Assembly: GCA_016699535.1 (NCBI GenBank)
Contig: CP064980.1
Coordinates: 2,426,001-2,490,000 of the forward strand
Direction of reading: 5' to 3'
Length of the DNA stretch: 64,000 nt
Origin: Myxococcales bacterium
GTDB taxonomy: Bacteria > Myxococcota_A > Polyangia > Polyangiales > GCA-016699535
The number at the start of each line of letters is the position of its first letter. The first letter of the stretch is position 1. Of the stretch, positions 55,245-64,000 are shown one piece after another. The notes below the pieces were generated by a model. The model was given only the letters and a program-made list of their open reading frames with translations, ran no database searches and was not told where the DNA came from. Position numbers and translations under genes: made by a program.

Positions 55245-56273
55245 TTAGCGGTTGAGCCGAGGTGCGGGTTGGACCTGATCGATGTGCACTTCGTTGAGCA
55301 GGGGCTTAGCGTTCTCAAAGTCGCTGATGTTTTGCAAGGTGGTTTGGGCGATGTTTTGCAGGGCTTCTTGGGTTAAAAAGGCTTGATGCGAGGTGACGAT
55401 GACGTTTGGGAAGGTCAGCAGTCTGGCAAGAACGTCGTCTTGTAAGACACGGTTGGATAAGTCTTGGAAAAAGACGCCTTCTTCTTCTTCGTACACATCA
55501 AGGCCGGCTGCGCCGAGCTGACCCGTTTTTAGAACTTCTATCAGTGCCGGGCTGTCAATGAGCGCGCCACGACTGGTGTTGATCAAAATGGCTCCTTTTT
55601 TCATCGCAGAGAGAGCCTCCGCATTGATTAGATGATGTGTTTCCGGTGTGAGCGGGACGTAGAGGCAAAGGATGTCGGATGTGCTGTAGAGTGTTTGGAG
55701 CGGCAAATACTCGACGCCGAGCTCGAAGACGAGTTCTTGGTCAGGCTTAACGTCGTGCGCGATGATGTGGCAGCCAAAGCCGCGGAAAATGCGGGCTGCG
55801 ACCTTGCCAATGCGTCCTGTTCCGATGATGCCAACGGTTTTGCCGTGCAGATCAAAGCCCACGAGGCCATCGAGCGAAAAATTCCAATCGCGCACACGAT
55901 TGTAGGCACGGAAAATTTTTCGGTTGAGTGCCAGCAGCAAGGCCACTGAGTGCTCGGCTACTGCAAAAGGTGAATATTCAGGTACGCGAACAATTTTAAT
56001 GCCCAGCTCGGCGGCTGCTTTTAGATCAACGTGATTGTAGCCGGCAGAGCGAAGCGCTACGAGCTTTACGCTGCACTCTTTGAGTATCTGAAGAGTCTCT
56101 TTATCCACGGTGTCGTTAACAAAGGAGCAGACGGCTGTGTGCCCCTTGGCAAGCATGGCGGTGTTGTGAGTCAGCCTTGGTTCCAGGAAGGTGATATCGT
56201 GCTGGATTGTTTGGTTTTGTGCTTCAAACGATTTGCGATCATAATGGTGAGCATCAAAAAACGCGATTTTCAT
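55245..56273 (-). CDS. ldhA: D-lactate dehydrogenase / 2-hydroxyacid dehydrogenase
   Basis: NAD-dependent D-2-hydroxyacid dehydrogenase of 342 residues. LHGKTVGIIGTGRIGKVAARIF is the nucleotide site, LRSAGYNHVDL and NTSRGALIDSPALIE flank the active site, LDVYEEEEGVFF carries the conserved Glu, and IVTSHQAFLTQEA the catalytic His. The GVFFQDLSNRVLQDD segment favours D-lactate dehydrogenase over glycerate types. It would interconvert pyruvate and D-lactate in fermentation. It is 20 bases downstream of hemB but functionally separate. Confidence 0.88.
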   Translation of the reverse strand: MKIAFFDAHHYDRKSFEAQNQTIQHDITFLEPRLTHNTAMLAKGHTAVCSFVNDTVDKETLQILKECSVKLVALRSAGYNHVDLKAAAELGIKIVRVPEYSPFAVAEHSVALLLALNRKIFRAYNRVRDWNFSLDGLVGFDLHGKTVGIIGTGRIGKVAARIFRGFGCHIIAHDVKPDQELVFELGVEYLPLQTLYSTSDILCLYVPLTPETHHLINAEALSAMKKGAILINTSRGALIDSPALIEVLKTGQLGAAGLDVYEEEEGVFFQDLSNRVLQDDVLARLLTFPNVIVTSHQAFLTQEALQNIAQTTLQNISDFENAKPLLNEVHIDQVQPAPRLNR

Positions 56274-56293
56274 AACCCTCGTTTGGCTTAGCG

Positions 56294-57265
56294 TTAAAAA
56301 TAATTAGCGAAGTAAGTGATGATAAGGTCAGCGCCGGCACGTTTGATGGCGGTGAGTGATTCACGCATGGCGGCTTCTTCATCGAGGGCACCGGCAGCAG
56401 CTGCGTGTTTGATCATCGCGTACTCGCCGCTGACTTGATAGGCCACCACTGGCACATCCACCGCATCGCGCACGTCGCTTACAATATCAAGGTAGGGCAG
56501 AGCCGGCTTGACCATGACCATGTCGGCACCTTGTTCGATATCGAGCATAAGCTCACGCATGGCTTCACGGCGGTTGGCCGGATCCATTTGGTAGCCACGT
56601 CGGTCTCCTTCAGAAGGCGCACTTTGCGCTGCATCGCGAAAGGGTCCGTAAAAAGCGCTGGCGTATTTGATGGCGTAACTGAGGATAGCAACTTGATCAA
56701 ACCCTTTGTTATCGAGGGTGGCACGAATGCTGCCGATGCGGCCGTCCATCATGTCGCTGGGTGCTACAATGTCGGCTCCTGCTTCGGCATGGCAAAGCGC
56801 CTCTTTTTGCAAAAGCGTGAGCGTTGCATCGTTGTTTACTTGAAGCTCTCCGTTGCGGTCTTTTTCAAGCACGCCGCAATGGCCGTGATTGGTGTACTCG
56901 CACATGCACACGTCGGTGATCACAACCAAGTGTGGAACTGCTTTTTTGATGGCGACGATACTTTGGGCGACTGGGCCTTTGGGATCCCAAGCGGAGCTGC
57001 CTTCGGCATCTTTGCGCTCGGGTATACCAAACAGGATAATCCCGCCGAGTCCCTTGTCCGCCGCTTGTTTCGCGGCATCAACTGCTCGGTCTGCGCTTAG
57101 GTGAAATACGCCAGGCAGCGAAGCAATTTCTTTTTTGATACCGGAGCCCGGCACCACAAAGAGCGGTAAAATAAGCTGGGAAGCTTTAACTTCGGTTTCT
57201 CGCACTAAAGCGCGGATGCTTTCATTGCGGCGCAAGCGCCTTGGCCTAAAGACGAGATCACTCAT
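56294..57265 (-). CDS. hemB: Delta-aminolevulinic acid dehydratase (porphobilinogen synthase)
   Basis: HemB joins two 5-aminolevulinates to porphobilinogen. VFRPRRLRRNESIRALVRET begins the fold; DVCMCEYTNHGHCG is the zinc triple-Cys site, so this is a Zn-dependent form. MMDGRIGSIRATLD, YAIKYASAFYGPFRDA with one Schiff-base Lys region, and MVMVKPALPYLDI with the catalytic Lys are present. Length 323 residues is normal. Its ATG overlaps the restored end of the upstream cobA-hemD gene. Confidence 0.96.
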   Translation of the reverse strand: MSDLVFRPRRLRRNESIRALVRETEVKASQLILPLFVVPGSGIKKEIASLPGVFHLSADRAVDAAKQAADKGLGGIILFGIPERKDAEGSSAWDPKGPVAQSIVAIKKAVPHLVVITDVCMCEYTNHGHCGVLEKDRNGELQVNNDATLTLLQKEALCHAEAGADIVAPSDMMDGRIGSIRATLDNKGFDQVAILSYAIKYASAFYGPFRDAAQSAPSEGDRRGYQMDPANRREAMRELMLDIEQGADMVMVKPALPYLDIVSDVRDAVDVPVVAYQVSGEYAMIKHAAAAGALDEEAAMRESLTAIKRAGADLIITYFANYF

Positions 57266-58795
57266 GACTGTAGTATGCCTCCAGGGCTTCGATCAGCCCA
57301 GTAGTCGTGTAACTTTTGCTTGCACGTCGACTTTAAGGCCCATGTTTTTAGCGGTCTGTGCCGTGATGGGGCCGATACAAGCGATGACTAATTGACTTAG
57401 CAGATCTTTAGCTTCGTTTCCAAGTAACTGTACAGCGTGCTCGACGGTGGATGATGATGTGAAGGTGACCGCATCCACTTGGCGGTTCACGATGGATTGC
57501 TTGAGTTCTTGAATCGCTTCTTCGGTGGGCTGTTTTGTGCGGTAGACCGCGAGCACATCGACTGTTGCTCCGGCTTCCTTCAGCGTCTTTGGCAGGACGT
57601 CGCGCGCGCTTTGTGCACGGGCTATCAATACCTTTGCGCCTTTTAGGCCTTTGCTATCGCTTGCTAAAAGTGCTTCGGTCAGGCTTTCGGCGACATATTC
57701 TTGCGGTGTGATGTCGGCCCGCAGACCATAGTGCTTCAAGGCCATGGCCGTGGCAGGGCCGATGGTGGCGATTTTCCCATGGCCAAAAGCGCGCGCATCG
57801 AGGCCTTCGTTTTGTAGCGCTTCGAAAAAGCAGTGTACGCCGTTGGCGCTGGTGAATAGGACCCAGCGGTAGTCTTCGAGTGTTTTAATTGCGGCGCGTA
57901 CTTGAGCCGATTGCGCTAGCGACTCTAAGACGATGGTTGCGGCTTCAAGGGGCATGGCGCCAGCATCACGCAACAAGGCAGAAAAGTCGGAGGCTTGATG
58001 GCTCATGCGTGTTACCCAGATGCGTTTGCCAAACAAGGCTTTTCGATCGTACCAGCGCAAGCGATGACGCAGCGAAACCACGTCGCCGACTATGGTAAGT
58101 GCTGGCATGCCGATGTTCGCGTCTTGGGCCAGCTTGGCGATGGTGCTGACTTGGCCGATGATGGTGCGCTGTGAAGGAAGCGAAGCCGACTGCACGACTG
58201 CTGCGGGGGTGTCTGCTGCTCTGCCGTGTTCCATCAGTAGCTGCATCAATACATCAAGCTTGCGCATGCCCATAAACAAGACCAGCGTTTGAGTAGCGGT
58301 GGCGAGTTTTGCCCAATCGTGTGCGCTGCGATCTTTTTCAGGAGATTCAGTGGCGGTGACATAGGCGACGCTGCTTGAAAGCTCACGGTGGGTCAGGGAG
58401 ATGCCGGCATAGGCGGTAGCGGCCATCGGGGAGGGCACGCCTGGGACGACTTCAAAAGGAATCCCTGCCGCACCGAGCGCTTCAGCTTCTTCAGAGCCTC
58501 GACCAAAGAGGAAGGGGTCGCCTCCTTTGAGCCGTACCACTGTATGGCCGGCTCGCGCTTCGTCAATGAGCGCTTCGTTGATGCTACTTTGGCGGTTTTT
58601 GGGGTCGCCGCCGCGTTTGCCAACAAAGCGTACTTGCGCACCTGTTTTGCAATGCCGGAGTAGCTCGGGATGAATCAAAGCATCGTGGAGCACCACGTCG
58701 GCTTCTTCAAGGAGACGCAGAGCTTTGCAGGTAATAAGGCCAGGATCGCCCGGCCCAGCCCCAAGTAAATAAACCTTTCCAACTTGCTTTGACAT
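57258..58795 (-). CDS. cobA-hemD: Fused uroporphyrinogen-III C-methyltransferase and uroporphyrinogen-III synthase (apparent frame break near the end)
   Basis: The N-terminal half is the SAM-dependent SUMT enzyme (KVYLLGAGPGDPGLITCKALR, VRLKGGDPFLFGRGSEEA), making precorrin-2 for sirohaem/B12. The C-terminal half is HemD (ALFGKRIWVTRMSHQ, WVLFTSANGVHCFF, DAVTFTSSSTVEHAV). In the raw frame it stops at 57293 within DVQAKVT; restoring one base near 57305 continues GLIEALEAYYSHE and stops at 57258, overlapping the hemB start by eight bases. That ending is family-like, so the break is probably artefactual. The start is ATG 58795. The fusion routes hydroxymethylbilane to both haem and corrinoid branches. 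Confidence 0.9.
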
Positions 58796-58896
58796 GGCCC
58801 TCAGCATCGCACGTTCCGTGCGGTTTTTGGAGTGCGAATCAACGAGGCTCCAAAGAGGCTGTGTTTTGATGCCGAAAGCTGTGCTACGTCCGGAGC

Positions 58897-60048
58897 ATGG
58901 CGAACAAATTACTTCTTATCGTCCTTTTTGCGATGGCGTCGTGCAACAAGAACGCTCCGTCTGCCCAAAAGGAAAACAGCTCAACACAACAGCAAGCCGA
59001 GGACGATGCTCCCGCAAGCAAAGCGAGCCTGGCTTCGGTGACCTTGAGTCCGCCGGGTCAAGCAGCTGTAACGGTGCAAGTTGAGCTTGCGCAGACAGAG
59101 GCCGAGCGGAGCCGTGGCCTTATGTTTCGAAAAGAACTTCCAGAAACGCAAGGTATGCTGTTTTTGTTTGAACGACCCACGCGCTTGAGATTTTGGATGA
59201 AGAATACCTATTTGCCGCTCGATATGATCTTTATTACCGATGAGTACCGAGTTCTTGGCAGTGTGCAATACGCAGAGCCGCTCACCACAATACCTCGACG
59301 TGTCGAAGGGCTTTCGCAATATGTGCTCGAGGTGAACGCCGGTTTTGTTCAGAAGCAGGGCATCGTCGATGGAACGCAGGTTCGATTTAATAATGTTCCA
59401 GGTCAGCCTATCTCAAAAGCAGCGTCCAGCGATTTGTCTGATTCGTCCGCATTGCAATTGGAGCCAAGCTCACCCGATCCTCTGGATGGCAAATTTTCCT
59501 TGTCGCAAGCCACGGCGGGCCTTCGGAATAAGAAGAACGTTCAGGCAAAGATAGTGACTTCCTTGGGTACGCTTAGCTGTAAGCTTTTTGCTGGCAAGAC
59601 ACCAAACACAGTTGCCAACTTTGTTGGACTTGCCCGGGGCTTACGTCCGTTTTGGGATCCGAAGCTGGGCAGTTGGCAGAAAGGTCCTTATTTTGATGGC
59701 ACGACTTTCCATCGAGTGATTCCAGGTTTCATGATTCAAGGAGGCGACATCGTGGGTGATGGTCGAGGCACGCCCGGCTATGCGATCAAAGATGAGATGG
59801 TGGAAGGTTTAAAGCACGACAAAGCTGGTCTGCTTTGTATGGCCAATCGGGGCCCTCACACAAACGGCGCCCAATTTTTTATTACGGATGGAGCAGCCCC
59901 TCATTTGGACCAAATGAACAGCTTCACCATTTTCGGCGAATGTGAACCGCTCTCGCTCGTGGCTAAGATTGCGCGTGTGCCTCAAAGCGGTCCGCCGAGT
60001 AACACACCGAAGCAGGCCGTGACTATCGAGCATCTTAGTATTGAATAA
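58897..60048 (+). CDS. Lipoprotein fusing a DUF192 domain to a cyclophilin-type peptidyl-prolyl isomerase
   Basis: Signal LLLIVLFAMASC is a lipobox. Residues about 50-165 are DUF192 (ERSRGLMFRKELPETQGMLF, MKNTYLPLDMIFITDE). After a Ser/Pro-rich linker, residues about 210-380 are a cyclophilin: PNTVANFVGLARG, FDGTTFHRVIPGFMIQGGD, GLLCMANRGPHTNGAQFFIT with the catalytic Arg, Phe and Gln positions, and NSFTIFGECEP. Cyclophilins isomerise proline bonds; DUF192 function is unsettled. One lipid-anchored protein with both suggests envelope protein folding. I have not seen this pairing described. Confidence 0.85.
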   Translation: MANKLLLIVLFAMASCNKNAPSAQKENSSTQQQAEDDAPASKASLASVTLSPPGQAAVTVQVELAQTEAERSRGLMFRKELPETQGMLFLFERPTRLRFWMKNTYLPLDMIFITDEYRVLGSVQYAEPLTTIPRRVEGLSQYVLEVNAGFVQKQGIVDGTQVRFNNVPGQPISKAASSDLSDSSALQLEPSSPDPLDGKFSLSQATAGLRNKKNVQAKIVTSLGTLSCKLFAGKTPNTVANFVGLARGLRPFWDPKLGSWQKGPYFDGTTFHRVIPGFMIQGGDIVGDGRGTPGYAIKDEMVEGLKHDKAGLLCMANRGPHTNGAQFFITDGAAPHLDQMNSFTIFGECEPLSLVAKIARVPQSGPPSNTPKQAVTIEHLSIE

Positions 60049-60055
60049 GAGTCCG

Positions 60056-60529
60056 CTATTCTTTTGTCTTTTGCGAGCTTGTGGAGGATGTGCTTTTAAC
60101 CTGGGGCTCAAGGCGCTCGCCGTCTTTGCTCTTTTTGAAGCGTATTTCCGTGTGCAGGTCGACTGTGAGGTTTTGCAGGGCTTTTTCTAGTTCGCTTACA
60201 ATGTCTGTGGCGTGCAGGACGTCGCGGACTTCGCGTGCTACGATTTTCAAAATAGCTTTCTTGGTGTCATCGACCTGCGCAAAGACATAGTTGGCCATTT
60301 CCTTGGGGAGTCTTGCGTCGCCTACCACTCCGCGCAAAGCACCATCGGTGCGGTTTAAGGTGTTTAATCCTGCTTCGATGCCTTTCTCGAAGCCTTTGCG
60401 TAGTAGTTCGGGCAAAATCCGCTCGAAGCTTGATGGCCGTCGTTCGTATTCGAATTCGTCGTCTGGATCGTCACTGAATGCGTGCGTTTCAGCGTGCTCT
60501 TTGTCTCGATCGGTATCTTGGCCGTTCAT
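60056..60529 (-). CDS. Hypothetical conserved protein, 157 residues
   Basis: Acidic disordered N-terminus (DDPDDEFEYERRPSSFE) followed by an amphipathic helical middle (LPELLRKGFEKGIEAGLN, NYVFAQVDDTKKAILKIVAR, VSELEKALQNLTVDLHTEI) and a Lys/Ser-rich tail. The helical pattern recalls phasin or gas-vesicle-associated-like proteins, but no signature is clear. It converges with the DUF192-PPIase gene, 7 bases between stops, and is divergent to the methyltransferase gene. Confidence 0.6.
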   Translation of the reverse strand: MNGQDTDRDKEHAETHAFSDDPDDEFEYERRPSSFERILPELLRKGFEKGIEAGLNTLNRTDGALRGVVGDARLPKEMANYVFAQVDDTKKAILKIVAREVRDVLHATDIVSELEKALQNLTVDLHTEIRFKKSKDGERLEPQVKSTSSTSSQKTKE

Positions 60530-60738
60530 TTTGCATTATGGCAGAGAATCTCAGAAACGCCAAACTCCCAACCGGTCTTTGTGGTTTTTGAGAGCAACAA
60601 AAAAACCGATTTTTTTGCAGCGAACGCTTGCACCGTGAGCAATTGATTGTAGACCTATAGAAGGCATGGTTAAGAGGGGCCACCGTAGGCTGTCTCTTGT
60701 GCATCAAGTGTGGCATAGAGGGGTGGGGATTTTACTGA

Positions 60739-61428
60739 ATGCGTACCCAATACAACGAGGTGGACTTTAAACGTGAAGGCGAGGCGTTGCCGTACTTTGC
60801 AATGACAGTCGATCGTTTGCGCTTTCAGAGTATCCAAGAGCTTGCGCGACACCGAAAGATCCTCGTCCTGGGCAGTGGGCGCGTTGACGTGCTCAATGCT
60901 TTGCAAGGCCTTAGTCGTGAAGTTGAAGTGGTGGTGGAGAAAAAGTCAGCCGATTTGAACGATTCATCGATTGCTCTGCATGAAGCTTCGGTAACAAAAC
61001 TTCCTTTTGAAGATCATTCCTTCGATGTGGTCTGTTGTTTCGATGGCTTTGCAAGTCAGTTCGATACGCCAGTTGTGCTTCGCGAGATGGTGCGAGTGGC
61101 TCGGCCTGGTGGGTACGTCGTGGCGGAGTTTAATAACGTGTTGAGTTTGAACTTTGTTACTCGAAAATTAAGCTTGGCGGTTGGTCGAGGGGCAAACCTG
61201 CTAGCAGAGACCTGGATAAGCCCTTGGGTGGTGCGAAAGATTGTCCCTGCTGGAGCACGTTTGCTGGAGTGTCGTGGCCTTGGTCTTGCTGAGCAGCTCC
61301 CCACGCTCTCTTTTGTGCCTTTTGCGAGGCGCGTGCAGGAGCGGGCCAAGAAAGCTGCGCTCGCTTCCCCTTTACGCGTGTTGGCGGATTCCTTCATTGC
61401 CATCCTTCAAAAAGAGCAGCCAGAGTAA
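60739..61428 (+). CDS. Class I SAM-dependent methyltransferase
   Basis: KILVLGSGRVDVLNAL is the SAM-binding glycine motif I, LPFEDHSFDVVCCFDGF fits motif II/III, and LREMVRVARPGGYVVAEFN fits motif IV of the UbiE/Methyltransf_11 class. Substrate unknown. Divergent from 60529; the 210 bases between hold the promoters. 51 bases before the TPR gene on the same strand. Confidence 0.82.
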   Translation: MRTQYNEVDFKREGEALPYFAMTVDRLRFQSIQELARHRKILVLGSGRVDVLNALQGLSREVEVVVEKKSADLNDSSIALHEASVTKLPFEDHSFDVVCCFDGFASQFDTPVVLREMVRVARPGGYVVAEFNNVLSLNFVTRKLSLAVGRGANLLAETWISPWVVRKIVPAGARLLECRGLGLAEQLPTLSFVPFARRVQERAKKAALASPLRVLADSFIAILQKEQPE

Positions 61429-61479
61429 AATGAATCTCGCTCTTGCCACGCTTTGGACGCCACGCTATAGGTCGAAACG

Positions 61480-62535
61480 ATGAAAGGCGAAGCACATCAA
61501 CCGAATTTAATGGAGCTGCGCAAACGTGCCGAAGGCATGCTTGCAAAATCCTGTGAACGCTCGAAGGTTGAACCTGTCTTGCAACGCATCGCCGAGCACG
61601 CCAACGAAGGCAGCGACCTAAGTTTGTTTGCTTATCGTAATCTTGCCGAGTTGTGGCTCGAGGAAAATCCTTGGAAAGCTGCTCTTTATTTACGACGGGT
61701 TCTTAAGACAACTTCCAACGACGATGTTGCGCATGCGCTGCTTGGTTTGTGCCAAACGCTTTTGGGTAACTACGGTGCGGCTGTTGCAGCTTACCGTCGT
61801 GCGCTTCAAGTGGCCCCGAAGAATCCATGGTATCATCACAACTTGGGTCATCTGCTTGATGTGGCTTTGGGCGCTTCATTTGAAGCCGTCTCTCATTTGC
61901 GAAAGGCGCATGAACATGCGCCAACAGAACATGAAATCACTGCGTCGCTTGCGCACTGTCTCGCGGGCTTAGGCGAGCTTGATGAAGCACAGGCATTGGC
62001 GCAACTTGCCCTGGATGCAGCTCCAAGTAATAGAGGTCATCGAGAGCTTGCTCTTTGGATTGATGAAGGAGCCCCACAGCCGCAGGGTCCACACGAACTT
62101 TTTGACAGTGCGCCAGCGTTTAGTGCGAGTAGACGCGGAGCTGGTTTTTCAGAATTGCCATCGCCTATACGTGAAGACGATGGAGAGGAAAAAGCGACTT
62201 ATGGCCAATCCAAATATACTCGGTCAAGTCAAGTGCTTGATGTCTTAGCGCAAGAGATGGAACAAGCTGGCCTGCCACAGGATATGTTTCATTCAGCGGT
62301 GGCGCTTTGGAACGACTACAAAGAGAGCAAGAGCGTTCGGGTTAACAAGCCCGAGGCTTATGCGGCTGCAGTAGAGTACGCCATTGTATTGGTTAACAAG
62401 ATCGATGGAGTTACCCGCTCTTCGGTAGCAAAGCGTTACGGCGTTAACGCCAATACGGTAAGTACGCGTTACAACGATATTCGTGATCAGCTTGCATTGC
62501 AGCCTGGCGACCCACGATACGCACGCTGTGTGTAG
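61480..62535 (+). CDS. TPR protein with a C-terminal cyclin-fold/HTH-like domain
   Basis: Residues about 40-210 are TPR repeats (WLEENPWKAALYLRRVLKTT, AHALLGLCQTLLGNYGAAV, NPWYHHNLGHLLDVALG). A Ser/Gly-rich linker leads to the last 90 residues: QEMEQAGLPQDMFHSAVALW, then PEAYAAAVEYAIVLVNKI, then SSVAKRYGVNANTVSTRYND. The last piece reads as a helix-turn-helix and the piece before it as a cyclin-like helical bundle. This could be a TPR-regulated DNA-binding protein. The pairing is by pattern, not by an identified family. Confidence 0.65.
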   Translation: MKGEAHQPNLMELRKRAEGMLAKSCERSKVEPVLQRIAEHANEGSDLSLFAYRNLAELWLEENPWKAALYLRRVLKTTSNDDVAHALLGLCQTLLGNYGAAVAAYRRALQVAPKNPWYHHNLGHLLDVALGASFEAVSHLRKAHEHAPTEHEITASLAHCLAGLGELDEAQALAQLALDAAPSNRGHRELALWIDEGAPQPQGPHELFDSAPAFSASRRGAGFSELPSPIREDDGEEKATYGQSKYTRSSQVLDVLAQEMEQAGLPQDMFHSAVALWNDYKESKSVRVNKPEAYAAAVEYAIVLVNKIDGVTRSSVAKRYGVNANTVSTRYNDIRDQLALQPGDPRYARCV

Positions 62536-62541
62536 TTTATC

Positions 62542-64000
62542 GTGCTTGCCATTGTTCAAGACTATTTCCTAAAACGACGCTGGCTCCTCGCTGCGTGTGT
62601 CGTGCTTGGGGTTGTTTGGGCTCTGCAAGGCAGTCAAGCTAGGAATGAGCATTTGGGCAAAGCGCTTTCGGAGCTGCTTGAGCCAGAGGGCATCGTTGTG
62701 AAGCAAGACTCGGTGTTGCGTATGGACCCCCCAAAGAAAGTTGTGCTTCAAAGTCCGATATTGTTTTTGGGTAAAACAAACAACGAGGCCTATGATCTGT
62801 ACTATGCAACTGTTCGCGAGGGCGGCTCTGGGCAACTATGGGATCTTAGTCATCTTAGAAACCTGACGCGCACAAGTAGCGCGGATGAGAGCATGCTCAG
62901 GTTGTTTGGCCATTTTGCTGCGTATGCTTCACGCGTAGGTGACGGATTCGATGCGGTCACTGTTCTTGATTTGCGGGGAGAAGGCGCAAAAGAGACGGCT
63001 TGGCCGTGGTTTGCGCGTTTGCAAAATGCCATTTCAAATTATCAGGAGTTTGGACGCTTTGAGGGCTTTGGGAAAACCAGGTTTCAGTTGAGCCAAGCCA
63101 GTAAAACGCTGCGACTGTATGCACGTAAGAATCATTTGCTCGTTGCAAACAACGACCAGTTGCTTGAGCTAGGTGAAGGCGATTTGCAAAGGGATCTAAG
63201 CGTGCACGGACTTGTGCGCAGACCGACGGAAAAAGCGCAACCTGGATTGATTACCTGGTTGGTCGATACGGTTCGTAAAGTTTCCTGGATCGGGCCTGCC
63301 CCTATCGAGTGGTTGGAGCACCGTGTGTTTTAGCCTTGAAGATTTTGTTCACCGTGTATCGTTCCGGGTTTTTGGAAGCGATAGTGCGAGTGAAGCGGCC
63401 GAGGACCTGGGGCTGAAAGCCGGAAAGTATTTGCTTGAAGCAACGGATCCTGAGATGGGCTGGCCACCCCAGGCGCTTCGGCCTGCTCTAAGTCCTCCGA
63501 TTGCCGGTGAGGGCAAATGGCTGGTGATCAAAAACGATCCTTATGTGAGAAGTTATCCTGGCAGTCCCGCGGCTTTCGTGCAGACCTTTATTCGTACGGA
63601 CGAAGAACGTCGATTTACGCGTGTTTACATTACCATGTGGGATCCTCGTCAAGTGCAGCTTCATATTGCGATGGGAACCAAAGAGCCTGAAAGCGCGACC
63701 GGAGAGACAGGGACAGGAAGGATCCTCGCGATGACTTTTACGATGAGGCATCTCGTTGGCGCTTTAACGGTGGGTTTCAGGCCTTGCATGGTGAGTTTGG
63801 AATGATGGCCGATGGACGGGTGTACTTACCGCCCAAGCCTTGGGCTGCAACGGTTGCTGTTTACGATGATGGTCATGTCGGGATGGGATCATGGCCGCCG
63901 CCTCCGGGAGGTTCGGGTGGTTACGATGAAGCTGCTGCAACGCGGCAGATTCCAGAAGACATGGTTGCGATGCGACAAAATCTCACGAGCGTGGTTGAAG
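62542..64000 (+). CDS. Membrane-anchored phosphodiester glycosidase-like (NAGPA) protein, cut by window edge, two apparent indels
   Basis: An N-terminal signal anchor (RWLLAACVVLGVVWALQG) is followed by about 240 residues of unknown fold, then, after one extra T in the run at 63328-63331, FSLEDFVHRVSFRVFGSD. A second break near 63718 leads to PRDDFYDEASRWRFNGGFQ, with the FNGGF and GRVYLPPKPWAAT elements of the NAGPA/DUF2233 phosphodiester glycosidase family. It continues past the right edge. Such enzymes uncover phosphodiester-linked sugars. The family call rests on the FNGGF motif and its surroundings. ATG 62542 is TPR-gene-adjacent, 6 bases after that stop. Confidence 0.65.

Noticed and set aside
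1..64000. tRNA, rRNA, phage or transposase genes
   Set aside because: No tRNA cloverleaf consensus such as GGTTCGAATCC stood out in the intergenic regions, and no integrase, transposase or phage structural motif is seen; small hairpin repeats alone do not make a mobile element.

Overview
The window looks like a chromosomal segment of a free-living Gram-negative bacterium of the Myxococcota / former Deltaproteobacteria type. This is inferred from gene content only: about twenty predicted lipoproteins, a MopE-type metal-binding motif protein, PEGA-domain proteins with a Myxococcota-like layout, Cys-rich secreted repeats, and moderate base composition. I see no rRNA, tRNA, CRISPR array, integrase, transposase or phage gene. 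Most of the window is ordinary chromosome, with an accessory-like secreted-protein area at about 5.6-20.7 kb.

Layout. 0-5.4 kb: M1 peptidase (cut by the left edge), tsaE, carB and two small genes, one of which is hidden by indels. 5.6-10.8 kb: a PEGA membrane protein, a companion membrane protein and three tandem paralogous Cys-rich lipoproteins. 10.9-20.7 kb: K+ channel, M23 peptidase, a tandem hairpin-repeat array, msrB, several lipoproteins, and a second PEGA protein fused to the same Cys-rich domain. 20.9-24.5 kb: operon of PfkB kinase, GH4 glycosidase and APC permease. 24.8-29.5 kb: lipoproteins, a second PfkB kinase and RlpA. 29.5-35.7 kb: two divergent MscS channels; one is translationally coupled to a large coiled-coil/membrane/ATPase protein and followed by an outer-membrane protein. 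36.4-38.3 kb: GT-C glycosyltransferase and msrA. 38.4-42.1 kb: the rpsP-khpA-rimM-trmD-RNA methyltransferase block, a Bcp-type peroxiredoxin and rplS. 42.2-51.2 kb: TyrA and a prephenate dehydratase-like gene, then lipoproteins, a PHP-domain protein and an FG-GAP protein. 51.2-54.7 kb: aat-clpA-clpS, the N-degron pathway in one block. 55.2-58.8 kb: D-lactate dehydrogenase, hemB and cobA-hemD. 58.9-64 kb: a DUF192-cyclophilin fusion, a methyltransferase, a TPR-HTH protein and a phosphodiester-glycosidase-like gene cut by the right edge.

A quality issue runs through everything. I count about 18 single-base frame breaks in 12 genes. Several sit in homopolymer runs and some hit essential genes (carB, rpsP, hemD). 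Restoring one base each time gives full-length proteins, so these are most likely assembly or sequencing errors. I annotate those genes as intact loci with marked breaks.

The best candidates for something undescribed are: the ATPase plus MscS two-gene unit at 30.5-34.9 kb; the Cys-rich / PEGA-Cys protein family; and the hairpin repeat array, in which one stem has changed with compensating substitutions.
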